Below are positions 41,197 to 50,098 of a DNA stretch of 64,000 nt, piece by piece. Below the pieces are notes generated by a model. The model did no database searches. It was not told the origin of the DNA and saw only the letters and a program-made list of their open reading frames with translations. Position 1 is the stretch's first letter. Each line of letters opens with the position of its first letter. The translations under genes were made by a program, and so were the position numbers. The stretch comes from Lawsonibacter faecis (GTDB lineage Bacteria; Bacillota; Clostridia; Oscillospirales; Oscillospiraceae). The stretch lies in assembly GCF_014287675.1 (NCBI RefSeq), contig NZ_JACOPQ010000002.1:186001-250000 (forward strand), given 5' to 3'.

Positions 41197-41594
41197 ACTT
41201 TATCACCCGTGGATAGTATGCCTGCCGGGAGGCGAAGTATGAACCCGAAGGTCCGCAAATCCTCCGCGTTCATTCGGCCCGGGCGGATGAGATGCAGGGC
41301 GCGGAACAAAAAAAGGGGGCCGCCCACGAAATCAACGTCTTTCGGTAAAGCGTTTTCCCGTTCATCTGTCATTCAGAACTGGGCCGCGCAGCGGCGGACC
41401 GAAGGGAACCGCGCGGCCAACGAAAGCGCGGCCCCACAGCCTGGCGCGCCCCGGGGCGGTCTCTCTTGCCCCTGCGGGACAATTCACCTCCCAGAATCCC
41501 TTTTCATAGGAGTAGCAGCCCCTGAATTTCCCTCTGAATCCTTTGGTCAGAGGTTTTTTGTCAAACGGAGGCGGCCCAGCGCGGCTGCGCCTTC
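41197..41594. other. Gap without a recognised gene
   Basis: This 398-bp stretch between tspO and the defence gene holds short GC-rich inverted repeats (for example ggccgcgc...gcgcggcc near 41392-41425) but no credible coding region, tRNA or promoter. It may be the left junction of the AT-richer island. Confidence 0.5.
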
Positions 41595-44213
41595 CTATCC
41601 ATCTGATTGGACGCTTTCGGCGATCTCGTCATTGCCGACGACTACAATGTCGTCGCTGTCAAACTCACATTCCGCCAGCCCGGGGTTGATTCCCTTGTCC
41701 ACCCGGTTGTATTTATTGTCCAAAGCGGTCAGGCATTCGTTTTTCCAGCTGATGCGGCCGCAGTAATCCGAAAACTTTTTAACAATGCTCGGCCCCAGCC
41801 TGTCGCTGTAGACGTCTGGCATCCGCAAAAGGAGCTGCGCCATATTCAGCAGCGCAGCATCCGATATTCCCTCACCGCTGGCCGAATGGTATTTTATTAT
41901 CATATCCACGTACGTATGAACGGAATATGCAAAATAGCGGTAGGACGCCTTTTCAATCAGCTCCTCAATCTGCTTTTTTCCTATGTCAAAATAATACTGC
42001 GCATGCTGCGGCTCATTGTAAACGCCCCATACCCCCCAGGTCATATAATTTTTGGCCTGCGCATGCTTTACATGGTAAGAGGTATTATTGCGAATCGCCG
42101 CCGCCTCGGAAAACGCATTGTTCGCCTCTTCAAAATGTTCCATGTCCCGGTGCAGGATACCCCGCTGCACCCAATAATAGCTTAGATGCTTACACACCTT
42201 CTCAATCTGCAAAAACAGGTTGAGCATCATGGAATCGTCGAGCTGCAATTGTTTGCGCAGGCTTTTAATCTTAAGCAGCTTTTGGAATATTTCGTTTTGA
42301 ACCGTCTCCTCCTGCTCGCTGAGGTTCCGGGCGAGGAAGCGCACGGCAAAGTTGATCCAGGACAAAAGCTCGTCCCGGTCCAGCTGCGTTTGCACCGACG
42401 CCCACAGAAGCCGGGAGCACCGTATGGAAATCCGGTCGTCCTGCAGGCGGATTAGGTCGGCGTAGTCCAGCGCGAATGTGTGCATGTCCACCTCCAGCCC
42501 GCAGCCGGAGAGAATATTGGAAAAAAGCGCTGCGGAAATCTCTGATATGTCCAGAGCGCCAAACGTGCTGAGGATGAGAAAGGCCGTCTTGTTTTGGGAC
42601 GCCTGCATGCGCTCAATCATGTCGGAAAAATAGCTGACAAACTGGCGCCCCTCCTGCGCCGTATAAAGCACGTCAATCAGGTCGTTCAGCTTCCGGATAT
42701 AGTCGATGCACTCCTTCCGCGTGTTCCCGTAAAGCCGCAGTTTGTTCAGGTGATTTGTCTCCTCCAGCTTGTCGTAGATATTGGCCGCCTGGCGCCCGTC
42801 TTTTGTCTTTTCGGAAATATAGACCTCTTCCAGGCTCTCGTAGGAATCCAATAAATATTTCTTTGAATTGTGGTCCTGCAGACTGCCCGTACAGATAAAG
42901 ATCAGGCTGCTGACGTTAGGCGGGCATTTATTGAGGATATCCTTTACACGATTGTAGTAGTACGACATCCTCTCCGCCAGAATCGCCACCTTTGCCCCCT
43001 CGGGGAGGACCTCCAGATATTCGATAATCCGCTCCTGGTATGCGGTCGCGTTCATGGAATAGGGGAGGTTGAAGACGGAAAACTCATAGTCAAGCCGCAT
43101 CAAATCCACGCCAAGCCGAATGGCCGCGCATGTTTTCCCCACATACGCCTCGCCATAAATCGCCACCAGATGATGCTTCCCTTTGGACGCGAGGGCCTTG
43201 GCCCTCCCGTCCACCTGCGGCCTTATGATATCAATATTCTTGATGAAGTCGTACGGCCGCGGCGGCGCCCCCATGTATAATTCGCTCATGTATTGATTGA
43301 GCTTGTTCTCATCCGCCGGGACCTGCTCGTCATAGAAAACCATTCCATAATCGCGCATTTTCCGCCGCGCCTCGCCCACCGCTGCAATGCGGTCTTTGAT
43401 CGTGGTCAAGAATTTCTGCGCCGTCCAGGGGATAAAGTGCATGTTCCGCTTTTCCTCAATTTTGCGCACAAGCTTCCGATTGTTGATCTTGGGCGAGACA
43501 AAGAAATAATGGGGCGGCTGGACAATTTCAACCATGGAATTGAGCTGCTGGATGATAAGCTGCAGGTCCTCCTCCTGAAATTCCGTCCCCAGAAAGACGA
43601 CGTCATTGGTCAGGGAGAGATATCCGAACGTGTTCAGCGCCCAGCTGGGGATCGCTTCATAGTTTCTGTATTCGGCGGAGTCAAAGACGAAGCCCAAATC
43701 CGGTCTGTTTACAGAGCCGTGCAGCTTGTACAGCTCCAGCGAAGTCCCGTTGTGCAGCGTGGAGCATTGCTTGACATGGACAAGAGGGCGCTGCTTCGCC
43801 GGCACGTTTGAATAAATGGCCTCGACCAGATCGTCAATATTCAGTGTAAAAATATGCCGCCACGGGTAGTCCAGCAGGAACATATGAAAATCGCCGCTTA
43901 AGCAGCGGCAGCCCGAAAAGCGCTTTTGCAGGAAGCGGTCCCTCTGCTCCACTAGGTGTTCCATCTCAATGTTGTCGCAGGTTTTCTTCAAATCGGAGCG
44001 TTCGGCCCAGTAATCCTCCAAATCCTCCTTCTTAACCGTCTTGCTTTTGGCCAAGACTTCGTCAAACAGTTCTCCGGCCAACTCGCTGCCGGCCGGCAGC
44101 GGTTTGCCGTCCTGGCTCTGGATACCCTTGGAAAAGCCGGCGCCCAAAACAAGGATTGGCGTGCGGATCGACATTCTATCAATCAAAAGCTGTTCATCGC
44201 CGACAAGATACAT
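41595..44213 (-). CDS. SIR2-STAND NTPase, Avs5-like antiphage defence protein
   Basis: This 872-residue protein joins an N-terminal SIR2-like NADase (about 15-275), a STAND/P-loop NTPase (about 315-600) and a C-terminal helical repeat region. SIR2 motifs are GAGFS (24-28), TLNIDD with Asn125 (123-128), LHGS with His165 (164-167) and FLGTEFQEEDL; the P-loop is GEAYVGKT (354-361). The layout is that of Avs5 and related systems, in which phage protein sensing triggers NAD+ loss. The start at 44213 follows TGGAGGAAATTCTG. Base composition is AT-richer than the neighbours, suggesting transfer. It appears to be a single-gene system. Confidence 0.85.
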   Translation of the reverse strand: MYLVGDEQLLIDRMSIRTPILVLGAGFSKGIQSQDGKPLPAGSELAGELFDEVLAKSKTVKKEDLEDYWAERSDLKKTCDNIEMEHLVEQRDRFLQKRFSGCRCLSGDFHMFLLDYPWRHIFTLNIDDLVEAIYSNVPAKQRPLVHVKQCSTLHNGTSLELYKLHGSVNRPDLGFVFDSAEYRNYEAIPSWALNTFGYLSLTNDVVFLGTEFQEEDLQLIIQQLNSMVEIVQPPHYFFVSPKINNRKLVRKIEEKRNMHFIPWTAQKFLTTIKDRIAAVGEARRKMRDYGMVFYDEQVPADENKLNQYMSELYMGAPPRPYDFIKNIDIIRPQVDGRAKALASKGKHHLVAIYGEAYVGKTCAAIRLGVDLMRLDYEFSVFNLPYSMNATAYQERIIEYLEVLPEGAKVAILAERMSYYYNRVKDILNKCPPNVSSLIFICTGSLQDHNSKKYLLDSYESLEEVYISEKTKDGRQAANIYDKLEETNHLNKLRLYGNTRKECIDYIRKLNDLIDVLYTAQEGRQFVSYFSDMIERMQASQNKTAFLILSTFGALDISEISAALFSNILSGCGLEVDMHTFALDYADLIRLQDDRISIRCSRLLWASVQTQLDRDELLSWINFAVRFLARNLSEQEETVQNEIFQKLLKIKSLRKQLQLDDSMMLNLFLQIEKVCKHLSYYWVQRGILHRDMEHFEEANNAFSEAAAIRNNTSYHVKHAQAKNYMTWGVWGVYNEPQHAQYYFDIGKKQIEELIEKASYRYFAYSVHTYVDMIIKYHSASGEGISDAALLNMAQLLLRMPDVYSDRLGPSIVKKFSDYCGRISWKNECLTALDNKYNRVDKGINPGLAECEFDSDDIVVVGNDEIAESVQSDG

Positions 44214-44227
44214 CAGAATTTCCTCCA

Positions 44228-44266
44228 TATGTATATTTGAATACACGAATGTGTCAAATATACATA
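44228..44266 (-). promoter_or_regulatory. 39-bp inverted repeat upstream of the SIR2-STAND gene
   Basis: The 13-nt arms TATGTATATTTGA and TCAAATATACATA match perfectly around a 13-nt spacer. The repeat begins at the -10 box and covers the predicted transcript start, so a DNA-binding operator is more likely than an RNA hairpin. Confidence 0.7.
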
Positions 44267-44294
44267 TTATACGACAGGGCAAATCATGTTGCAA
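44266..44294 (-). promoter_or_regulatory. Promoter of the SIR2-STAND gene
   Basis: On the minus strand TTGCAA, a 17-nt spacer and a perfect TATAAT form a good sigma-A promoter. Confidence 0.78.
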
Positions 44295-44381
44295 TCGAAA
44301 TTTGGCGATTTTTCTCAAAAGGCGGAAATCAATTCACTGGTTATTTGTGCGTTATTCCGGCAGTACAAGGAAAGCTCTGCT

Positions 44382-44435
44382 CCCAAAAACAGAAAGCCCT
44401 TGCAATCACTAGCTTTTCTAGCAATTGCAAGGGCT
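44382..44435 (-). terminator. Terminator after the recombinase remnant
   Basis: Arms agcccttgcaat and attgcaagggct (44395-44406, 44424-44435) pair, and on the minus strand they are followed by TTCTGTTTTT. Confidence 0.65.
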
Positions 44436-44504
44436 CCAAGAGTGTAACACACAAACAAAATAGATGCCACGCAGTCTTGCCCAACCGTTTGAATAACTAA
44501 AAAA

Positions 44505-44754
44505 TAAAGGGAGACGGTTTAACAATATTTTCAAGCTTAGAGAATACTGCCTCAATATATGGGAACAGTTCCCTGTTGTCAAATTGTAGTCGTTCCTCTA
44601 CTGCATCTGCCTGGCAAACTAGCTTTGCACATCCTTAGCATTGCTTGGGTAGTCTGCTTCACCAAGCTTAATTTTATAATGACAACTTCGCTTTAACTCC
44701 TCCATCTCCGAATACTGGAAGCATCCGTAGTTAATGTTGCATGGGTATTCCTTT
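44505..44754 (-). pseudogene. Broken coding remnant of unknown family
   Basis: On the minus strand two frames carry protein-like text: FEKEYPCNINYGCFQYSEME in one, then after a frame change LFPYIEAVFSKLENIV ending KPSPFIF. They look like the tail of one disrupted gene linked to the recombinase fragment upstream. I do not recognise the family. Confidence 0.4.
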
Positions 44755-44995
44755 TCAAACTGGACGTCCATATAAGTGGTCAAGCCAACCATAGGATGTA
44801 CTTCGCACTGGCCAACAGTTCATCCACCGCCGCCCTGATCCATCTGAGGTTACCGGTTGGAGAGGGGATTCCCTTCTCGCAAAGCATATCCACTGCCTTG
44901 CCCAAGCTGGCTCCAACGAGGTAATAAGCAAAGATACTGCGGACGGTTTCCCCCTTTTCGTCACCCACCAAAATGTATCCATAGGGTATCCTCAT
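44755..44995 (-). pseudogene. Serine recombinase fragment
   Basis: The frame ending at 44995 reads RIPYGYILVGDEKG, then VRSIFAYYLVGASLGKAV, EKGIPSPTGN and LRWIRAAVDELLASAKYI. This is the start of the Recombinase (PF07508-type) domain of large serine recombinases. The catalytic resolvase domain and the rest are missing, so it is a relic of a conjugative or phage-like element. Confidence 0.72.
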
Positions 44996-45184
44996 ATTTA
45001 CCGCCTCACTTCCTTAAACATAAATAAAAGCAGGTTTGAATGAGAACCGACTCACTCAAATCTGCTTAGCAATTCTTCTGATATAGTGATGATAACTAAT
45101 TTAGAACCCACACTTTAATGCAAATTCAACACTAAATAGCAAAATCTGCGTATAACGATAGTTATACGCAGATTTTGTCTGCTT

Positions 45185-45275
45185 TGGCGGAGAGAGAGGG
45201 ATTCGAACCCTCGGTACGCTATCAACGTACACACGATTTCCAATCGTGCGCCTTCGTCCACTCAGCCATCTCTCC
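45185..45275 (-). tRNA. tRNA-Ser (anticodon GGA)
   Basis: The 91-nt gene shows a GGAGAGA/TCTCTCC acceptor stem, the long variable arm of class-II tRNAs, GGA in the loop TTGGAAA and an encoded CCA. Its 3' end faces the recombinase relic and defence gene. Confidence 0.95.
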
Positions 45276-45394
45276 ATGGCAGTTGACAAACAGCAAACCG
45301 CGATTCAATTGTTTGCTGCCGAAGCAACGTTGATTATTATAACCACTTTTCCTGTTCGAGTCAAGAGAAAAATGAAAATTAAAAGGAAATTTTT

Positions 45395-45435
45395 GCGCCC
45401 GGCGGCGGAGGCCGGAAGCCTCCGCCGCCGGGCGC
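45395..45435 (-). terminator. GC-rich hairpin after AIM24 gene
   Basis: A 17-bp perfect stem (gcgcccggcggcggagg and its complement) with a 7-nt loop follows the stop. No U tract on the minus strand. Confidence 0.5.
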
Positions 45436-45444
45436 ATCGGGCAA

Positions 45445-46122
45445 TTATTTGCTGCCCGTGTTGAAGAAGGGCGCCAGCGCCGAGGCGAAGCCGCTGACCG
45501 GCATGGTCTGAAGCACCACCCTGCCCGGGCCGCTGACCACGGTGTTGAACATCCCCTCCCCGCCGAAGAGCACATTCTTCACGCCCTTGACGGTCTGGAT
45601 ATCGATGGAGCAGGTGGCGTCAATCATAGCCAGATTCCCCGTGTCCACCACAATCTGCTGTCCGGCCTGGAGCTCGTACTCCACGGCGTAGCCGTCCACC
45701 TCCAGGAAGGCCGTCCCATGGCCGGAGAGCTTCTGCATGATAAAGCCCTCGCCGCCGAAGAAGCCCGCGCCCGCCTTCTTCTGGAAGAAGACCGAAAGCT
45801 CCACCCCGGACTCGGAGGCCAGGAAGCCGCTCTTCTGGACGACCACCGGCCGGTCGGGGGTAATCTCCACGGCCTTGATGGAGCCGGGAAAGCTGGAGGC
45901 GAAGGCGATCATGCCCGCGCCCTTGGCCGTATAGATATTCTGGAACATGGACTCGCCGGAGAACATCCGCCCGAAGGCCTTGCCGAATCCGCCCGCCGAG
46001 GTCTGCATCTCCATATTGGGACTCATCCAGCACATGGAGCCCCGCTCGGTGATCATGGACTCCCCGCCCTCCAGCTCGCACACCACAACGGGCATCGGCT
46101 CGCCGATTACTTGATACTTCAT
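45445..46122 (-). CDS. AIM24/TIGR00266 family protein
   Basis: This 225-residue beta-helix-like cytosolic protein is a member of the AIM24/TIGR00266 family of unknown biochemical role; homologues form trimeric beta-prisms. Conserved parts are GGESMITERGSMCWMS (about 21-36), SFPGSIKAVEI and the repeated Gly-rich turns FFGGEGFIMQKLSG and LFGGEGMF. The start at 46122 follows AGGAGGTTGGAG. It is a single-gene unit. Confidence 0.88.
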   Translation of the reverse strand: MKYQVIGEPMPVVVCELEGGESMITERGSMCWMSPNMEMQTSAGGFGKAFGRMFSGESMFQNIYTAKGAGMIAFASSFPGSIKAVEITPDRPVVVQKSGFLASESGVELSVFFQKKAGAGFFGGEGFIMQKLSGHGTAFLEVDGYAVEYELQAGQQIVVDTGNLAMIDATCSIDIQTVKGVKNVLFGGEGMFNTVVSGPGRVVLQTMPVSGFASALAPFFNTGSK

Positions 46123-46236
46123 CTCTCCAACCTCCTGTTTCATTTTGATTTTAATATGGGGTTCTTTGTACAATTATACTACGGAAAGCGAAATACCACA
46201 AGTAAAACCGCCTTCCATTGCAGATGCGGTTAGGTG

Positions 46237-46265
46237 TTGACCTGGGCGGGAAAAGCGTCTAAACT
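46237..46265 (+). promoter_or_regulatory. Promoter of the HD-domain gene
   Basis: TTGACC, a 17-nt spacer and TAAACT lie about 45 nt before the start. Confidence 0.55.
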
Positions 46266-46310
46266 ATTGCATTATACCAAATGCCAAACCTTATGAATGG
46301 AGCGATAATA

Positions 46311-46892
46311 ATGGAACTGACCCGCGCGCAGGCGCTGGACCTGCTGAAAGAGTACAACAAGGAACCCTTCCACCGCCGCCACGCCCTCACCGTGGAGGCC
46401 GTCATGCGCTGGTACGCCAATGAGCTGGGTTACGGCGGCGAGGCCGACTTCTGGGCCGCGGTGGGTCTGCTCCACGACCTGGACTTCGAGCTGTGGCCCG
46501 ACGAGCACTGCGTCAAGGTGCGGGAGCTGATGGAGGCGCAGGGCCTGGACGAGGCCCTCATCCGCGCCGTGGTGAGCCACGGCTGGGGTATGACCGGCGC
46601 GGACGTGAAGCCGGAGCACGAGATGGAGAAGGTCCTCTTCGCCGCCGACGAGCTCACCGGCCTCATCGGCGCGGCCGCCCTCATGCGCCCCTCCAGGAGC
46701 ACCCAGGACATGGAGGTGTCCAGCCTGAAAAAGAAGTTCAAGGACAAGAAGTTTGCCGCGGGCTGTTCCCGGGAGACCATCACCCAGGGCGCGCAGCTGC
46801 TGGGCTGGGAGCTTACGGACCTGCTGGACAGGACCCTCCGGGCCATGAAGGCCGGCGAGGCGGCGGTTGAGGCCGAGCTTGCGGCCCTGTAA
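46311..46892 (+). CDS. HD-domain phosphohydrolase-like protein
   Basis: This 193-residue protein has an HD-type metal-dependent phosphohydrolase core: His in HRRHALTVEAVMRWYA (about 22-37), the HD pair in VGLLHDLDFELWP (about 57-69), His in VVSHGWG and Asp in FAADELTGL. The substrate is unknown; members act on nucleotides or cyclic nucleotides. The start at 46311 has GGAG 9 nt upstream. Confidence 0.88.
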   Translation: MELTRAQALDLLKEYNKEPFHRRHALTVEAVMRWYANELGYGGEADFWAAVGLLHDLDFELWPDEHCVKVRELMEAQGLDEALIRAVVSHGWGMTGADVKPEHEMEKVLFAADELTGLIGAAALMRPSRSTQDMEVSSLKKKFKDKKFAAGCSRETITQGAQLLGWELTDLLDRTLRAMKAGEAAVEAELAAL

Positions 46893-46900
46893 TTCCCAAA

Positions 46901-46926
46901 AAGGCGGCCTGTGGCCGCCTTTTTTA
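46901..46926 (+). terminator. Terminator of the HD-domain gene
   Basis: Stem aaggcggcc/ggccgcctt with a TGT loop is followed by a run of T. Confidence 0.9.
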
Positions 46927-46958
46927 TGTAATTTTAATCTTGGGGGCTTTTCCCTTTG

Positions 46959-46987
46959 TTGCTTTGCACGGCAAACTAGGCTATACT
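46959..46987 (+). promoter_or_regulatory. Promoter of the 586-residue membrane protein gene
   Basis: TTGCTT, a 17-nt spacer and TATACT. It lies downstream of a spurious in-frame ATG at 46940, which rules out that start. Confidence 0.7.
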
Positions 46988-47029
46988 ATATTTTGTCCAT
47001 ATTCACCATTTGGTAAGGAGAATTGTAAA

Positions 47030-48790
47030 TTGGAACAAAAGAAAGCGAAAGCCAAGGGCAAGGGTAAGCTCCACGCGCCCAGGAGCAAGCTGGGCAAAAT
47101 CGCGCTGAACCTGGCGGTTACGCTGGTCGTGGGCTTCATCTACTTCTACGTCTCCCTCCCCGCGCTGAACCTCCAGTCCAGCGATTTCTACTTCTTCGTG
47201 GGCCTGCTCTGCGTGGTGTACATCGTCTGCGCCTTCATCACCTCCGGCTTCCACCTGGAGGGCGGCAAGGCCGCCACCGTCACCGGCGGCGTGGTCAACA
47301 TCGACGGCGGAAAGGTGAAGGAGTACTTCAGGTTTATCAAGAGCCAGTGCCTGCCCATCGGCATCCTGCTGGGCGTGCTGATCGTGGTGGCCCTGGTGGG
47401 CTCCATCATCTCGGCCCCCATCTTCCGCGCCGGGTCCTACCGGGAGCTGCTGGACGTGCAGGAGCTGCCCGCGGGCAACTTCGCCGCCGACGTGGCGGAG
47501 ATCTCCTTCGACGAGATTCCCCTGCTGGACGAGGAGTCCGCCAAGCGCCTGGGCACCACCCAGATGGGCACCATCCCCGACATGGTCAGCCAGTTCGAGG
47601 TGGCCGGGGAGTACACCCAGATCAACTACCAGGGCCGCCCCGTCCGCGTGGCCCCTCTGGAGTACGCCGACCTTATCAAGTGGTTTACCAACCGCTCCCA
47701 GGGCCTGCCCGCCTATATCGTGGTGGACATGGTGTCCCAGGAGGTCCAGGTGGTCCGCCTGCCCGAGGGCCAGGGGATCAAGTTCTCCCCCTCCGAGCCC
47801 CTCAACCGCAACGTATACCGCCACCTGCGCTTCCAGTACCCCACCTTCATGTTCGCCACCCCCTCCTTTGAGATCGACGAGAACGGCGACCCCTGGTGGA
47901 TCTGCCCCCGGGTGGTGAAGACCATCGGCCTCTTCGGCGGCACCGACGTGAGCGGCGCGGTGCTGATGAACGCCGTCACCGGCGAGAGCACCTACTACGA
48001 GAGCGCCGACATCCCTCAGTGGGTGGACCACGTCTACCCTGACAGCCTCATTATGGAGCAGTACAACTACTACGGCACCCTGGTCCACGGCTTCATCAAC
48101 TCGGTCTTCGGCCAGCGGGACGTGAAGGTGGTCACCGAGGGCGACAACTACATCGCCATGAACGACGATGTGTACGTCTACTCCGGCGTCACCTCCGCCA
48201 CCAGCGACCAGTCCAACCTGGGCTTCCTCCTCTGCAACCAGCGGACCAAGGAGACCAAGTTCTACACCGCCCCGGGCGCCACCGAGCAGGCCGCCAGGAA
48301 CTCCGCCATGGGCGTGGTCCAGGACCTGGGGTATACCGCCACCTGGCCCATCCTCCTCAATATCTCCGGCCAGCCCACCTACTTTATGGCCCTCAAGGAC
48401 AACAGCGCGCTGGTCAAGCAGTACGCCATGGTCAACGTCTCCCAGTACAGCACCTTGGTGGCCACCGACGCGTCGGTGGCGGCCTGCGAGACCAAGTACG
48501 TCCAGATGCTGGCCGACAGCAATGTCATCGTCCCCGAGGCACTGCCCCAGACCAGCGTCTCCGGCGTCATCGACGACCTCCGCTCCGAGGTGGTGGACGG
48601 CAACACCCGCTACCTCATCCGCCTGCGGGGCGACGACATGTACTACTCCCTCTCCGCCAAGGACAACGACGTGGCGGTGATTCTGGATCTGGGCGACGCC
48701 GTCACCATCGACCATGCCCCCCTGCCCGAGGGCTCCGCGGCCCTCATCCTGGACGGCTACTCCGTCACCCTGGACCGCAAGGGCAGATAA
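47030..48790 (+). CDS. Large membrane-anchored protein of unknown function
   Basis: This 586-residue protein is not recognised. A basic Lys-rich start (KKAKAKGKGKLHAPRSK) is followed by three helices (about 24-45, 50-72 and 104-125). The remaining 450 residues form a soluble domain with repeated beta-rich segments (YVYSGVTSATSD, GQPTYFMALKDNSALVKQY). The start is TTG at 47030 with AAGGAG about 10 nt upstream. It is monocistronic. Conservation across gut Clostridia is likely but not tested. Confidence 0.75.
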   Translation: MEQKKAKAKGKGKLHAPRSKLGKIALNLAVTLVVGFIYFYVSLPALNLQSSDFYFFVGLLCVVYIVCAFITSGFHLEGGKAATVTGGVVNIDGGKVKEYFRFIKSQCLPIGILLGVLIVVALVGSIISAPIFRAGSYRELLDVQELPAGNFAADVAEISFDEIPLLDEESAKRLGTTQMGTIPDMVSQFEVAGEYTQINYQGRPVRVAPLEYADLIKWFTNRSQGLPAYIVVDMVSQEVQVVRLPEGQGIKFSPSEPLNRNVYRHLRFQYPTFMFATPSFEIDENGDPWWICPRVVKTIGLFGGTDVSGAVLMNAVTGESTYYESADIPQWVDHVYPDSLIMEQYNYYGTLVHGFINSVFGQRDVKVVTEGDNYIAMNDDVYVYSGVTSATSDQSNLGFLLCNQRTKETKFYTAPGATEQAARNSAMGVVQDLGYTATWPILLNISGQPTYFMALKDNSALVKQYAMVNVSQYSTLVATDASVAACETKYVQMLADSNVIVPEALPQTSVSGVIDDLRSEVVDGNTRYLIRLRGDDMYYSLSAKDNDVAVILDLGDAVTIDHAPLPEGSAALILDGYSVTLDRKGR

Positions 48791-48864
48791 CAGCTCGGCA
48801 AACGGCGGCCCGGTCTCAGACCGGGCCGCTTTGTATACCGCTTTTTTGACTGGGAGGAAATCTG

Positions 48865-49404
48865 ATGGAACTCTGGGACCTGTATGACGCGCACCGCCGC
48901 CCCCTGAACCGCACCCACGTCCGGGGCGAGCCCCTCTCCCCCGGTGAATTCCACCTGGTGGCCGAGGTGTGCACGGTGAACCGGAAGGGCGAGCTGCTCC
49001 TCACCCTCCGAAGCGGCGAGAAGCAGAAATACCCCAACCTCTGGGAATGCACCGGCGGCTCGGTGCTGGCCGGGGAGGAAAGCCTCCAGGGCGCGGTGCG
49101 GGAGCTCTTCGAGGAGACGGGCATCCGGGCCGCGCCGGAGGAGCTGCGCTACCTCTGCTCCACCGCCGAGCCCTTCGACGCGCCCTTCTGCCATATGGAC
49201 TTCTACCTGCTGATGAAGGACGCGCCCCTCACAGACCTGGTGATGCAGCCGGGCGAGACCGTGAGCGCCCGCTGGGCCGGGCGTGACGAGGTGGCGGACA
49301 TGATTCGCAGCGGGCAGATTGCCCGCCCCGTGGCGGAGCGCCTGGTGCGCCAGGGGGCGCTGATGGAGGCCGCGCTCAGAGAGATGGGGCTGCCGGAGGC
49401 CTAA
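48865..49404 (+). CDS. Nudix hydrolase (IPP-isomerase-like)
   Basis: This 179-residue protein has an intact Nudix box GGSVLAGEESLQGAVRELFE followed by ETGI (about 65-88), matching Gx5Ex7REUxEExGU. The N-terminus (LWDLYDAHRRPLNRTHVRG) resembles the IPP isomerase-like YfcD/NudC subfamily. The substrate is probably a nucleoside diphosphate derivative. GGGAGGAAATCTG precedes the ATG. Confidence 0.9.
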   Translation: MELWDLYDAHRRPLNRTHVRGEPLSPGEFHLVAEVCTVNRKGELLLTLRSGEKQKYPNLWECTGGSVLAGEESLQGAVRELFEETGIRAAPEELRYLCSTAEPFDAPFCHMDFYLLMKDAPLTDLVMQPGETVSARWAGRDEVADMIRSGQIARPVAERLVRQGALMEAALREMGLPEA

Positions 49405-49750
49405 GGTCCCGGTCAGTCCGCCGGCCTGCGGGCTATCTACGGCTCAAGAGGCGCGCTTCCCTGTCACGTTCGCGTTGGGCGCATCATACGGGACGGCTTC
49501 CCGATGACTCCGGGCAAACCCGGACAACGCCTTGCGGGGGCCGGCCTTTTCCGGCTTTCCCCTCCGCTCTGGTCCATCCGTCCCTATGCGCCTGCGCTCG
49601 CGCTTCCTTGTCACGCTTCGCACCCTCCGCGACGGGTCCCAAGCCGTACGACTGCACAAAAAATCTCCAGGCGGCTTGCGCAAGCCGCCTGGAGATTTTT
49701 CGTTCCGCTCCCGGCTTAGTCCCCTGCTCACGGGCGCTCGGCGCTTCCCG
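49405..49750. other. Gap with one bidirectional hairpin
   Basis: This 346-bp stretch has no credible gene. A strong bidirectional terminator (aaaaatctccaggcggctt and its complement around GCGC, about 49659-49701) sits near its right end and separates the Nudix gene from the NTF2-like gene. Confidence 0.6.
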
Positions 49751-50083
49751 TTACGCGGGGCGGATGACCATTTCCTGAATCAGCCCGGTCTTGTGGTCAT
49801 AGGACTCGATGGTGGCCACGGCGTGGAGGATGACGCCGCCGTAGGTGGCGTAGAAGTTCACCGTACGCTCGTCCACAATGAACGGGTCCACAATAGAGAG
49901 CCCCCCCAGGACAAACTTATTGTGGTAGAACATATCGATGGCCCGCTGGCCGTAGATGAAGAAATTCTCCTGGCCGATGTTGCCGGGGCAGTAGTCGAAC
50001 AGGCGGCAGTTCTCGGAGAAGCACTTGGAGAGGGCCACATAGTCCTTGTTCTCCATGGCGTTGATGTAATCCCAAATCATCAT
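49751..50083 (-). CDS. NTF2/SnoaL-like protein
   Basis: This 110-residue protein has the ketosteroid isomerase-like alpha+beta barrel pattern: an N-terminal helix (IWDYINAMENKDYVALSKCF), a strand with RLFDYC, and ATYGGVILHAVATIESYD. Family members include SnoaL cyclases, limonene epoxide hydrolases and the bile-acid dehydratase BaiE. It starts 15 nt after the SDR stop and forms a two-gene operon with it. The activity is unknown. Confidence 0.72.
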   Translation of the reverse strand: MMIWDYINAMENKDYVALSKCFSENCRLFDYCPGNIGQENFFIYGQRAIDMFYHNKFVLGGLSIVDPFIVDERTVNFYATYGGVILHAVATIESYDHKTGLIQEMVIRPA

Positions 50084-50098
50084 GTCAATATCCCTCCC

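Noticed and set aside
41209..41766. Plus-strand frame in the gap before the defence gene
   Set aside because: No ribosome site, no recognisable segments, and it runs into the antisense of the SIR2-STAND gene.
44228..44266. Inverted repeat as an insertion-sequence end
   Set aside because: Arms are adjacent and centred on a promoter, with no transposase or flanking target duplication.
46940..47029. ATG start at 46940 for the membrane protein
   Set aside because: It lies upstream of the promoter (46959-46987), so the transcript cannot include it; TTG at 47030 fits.
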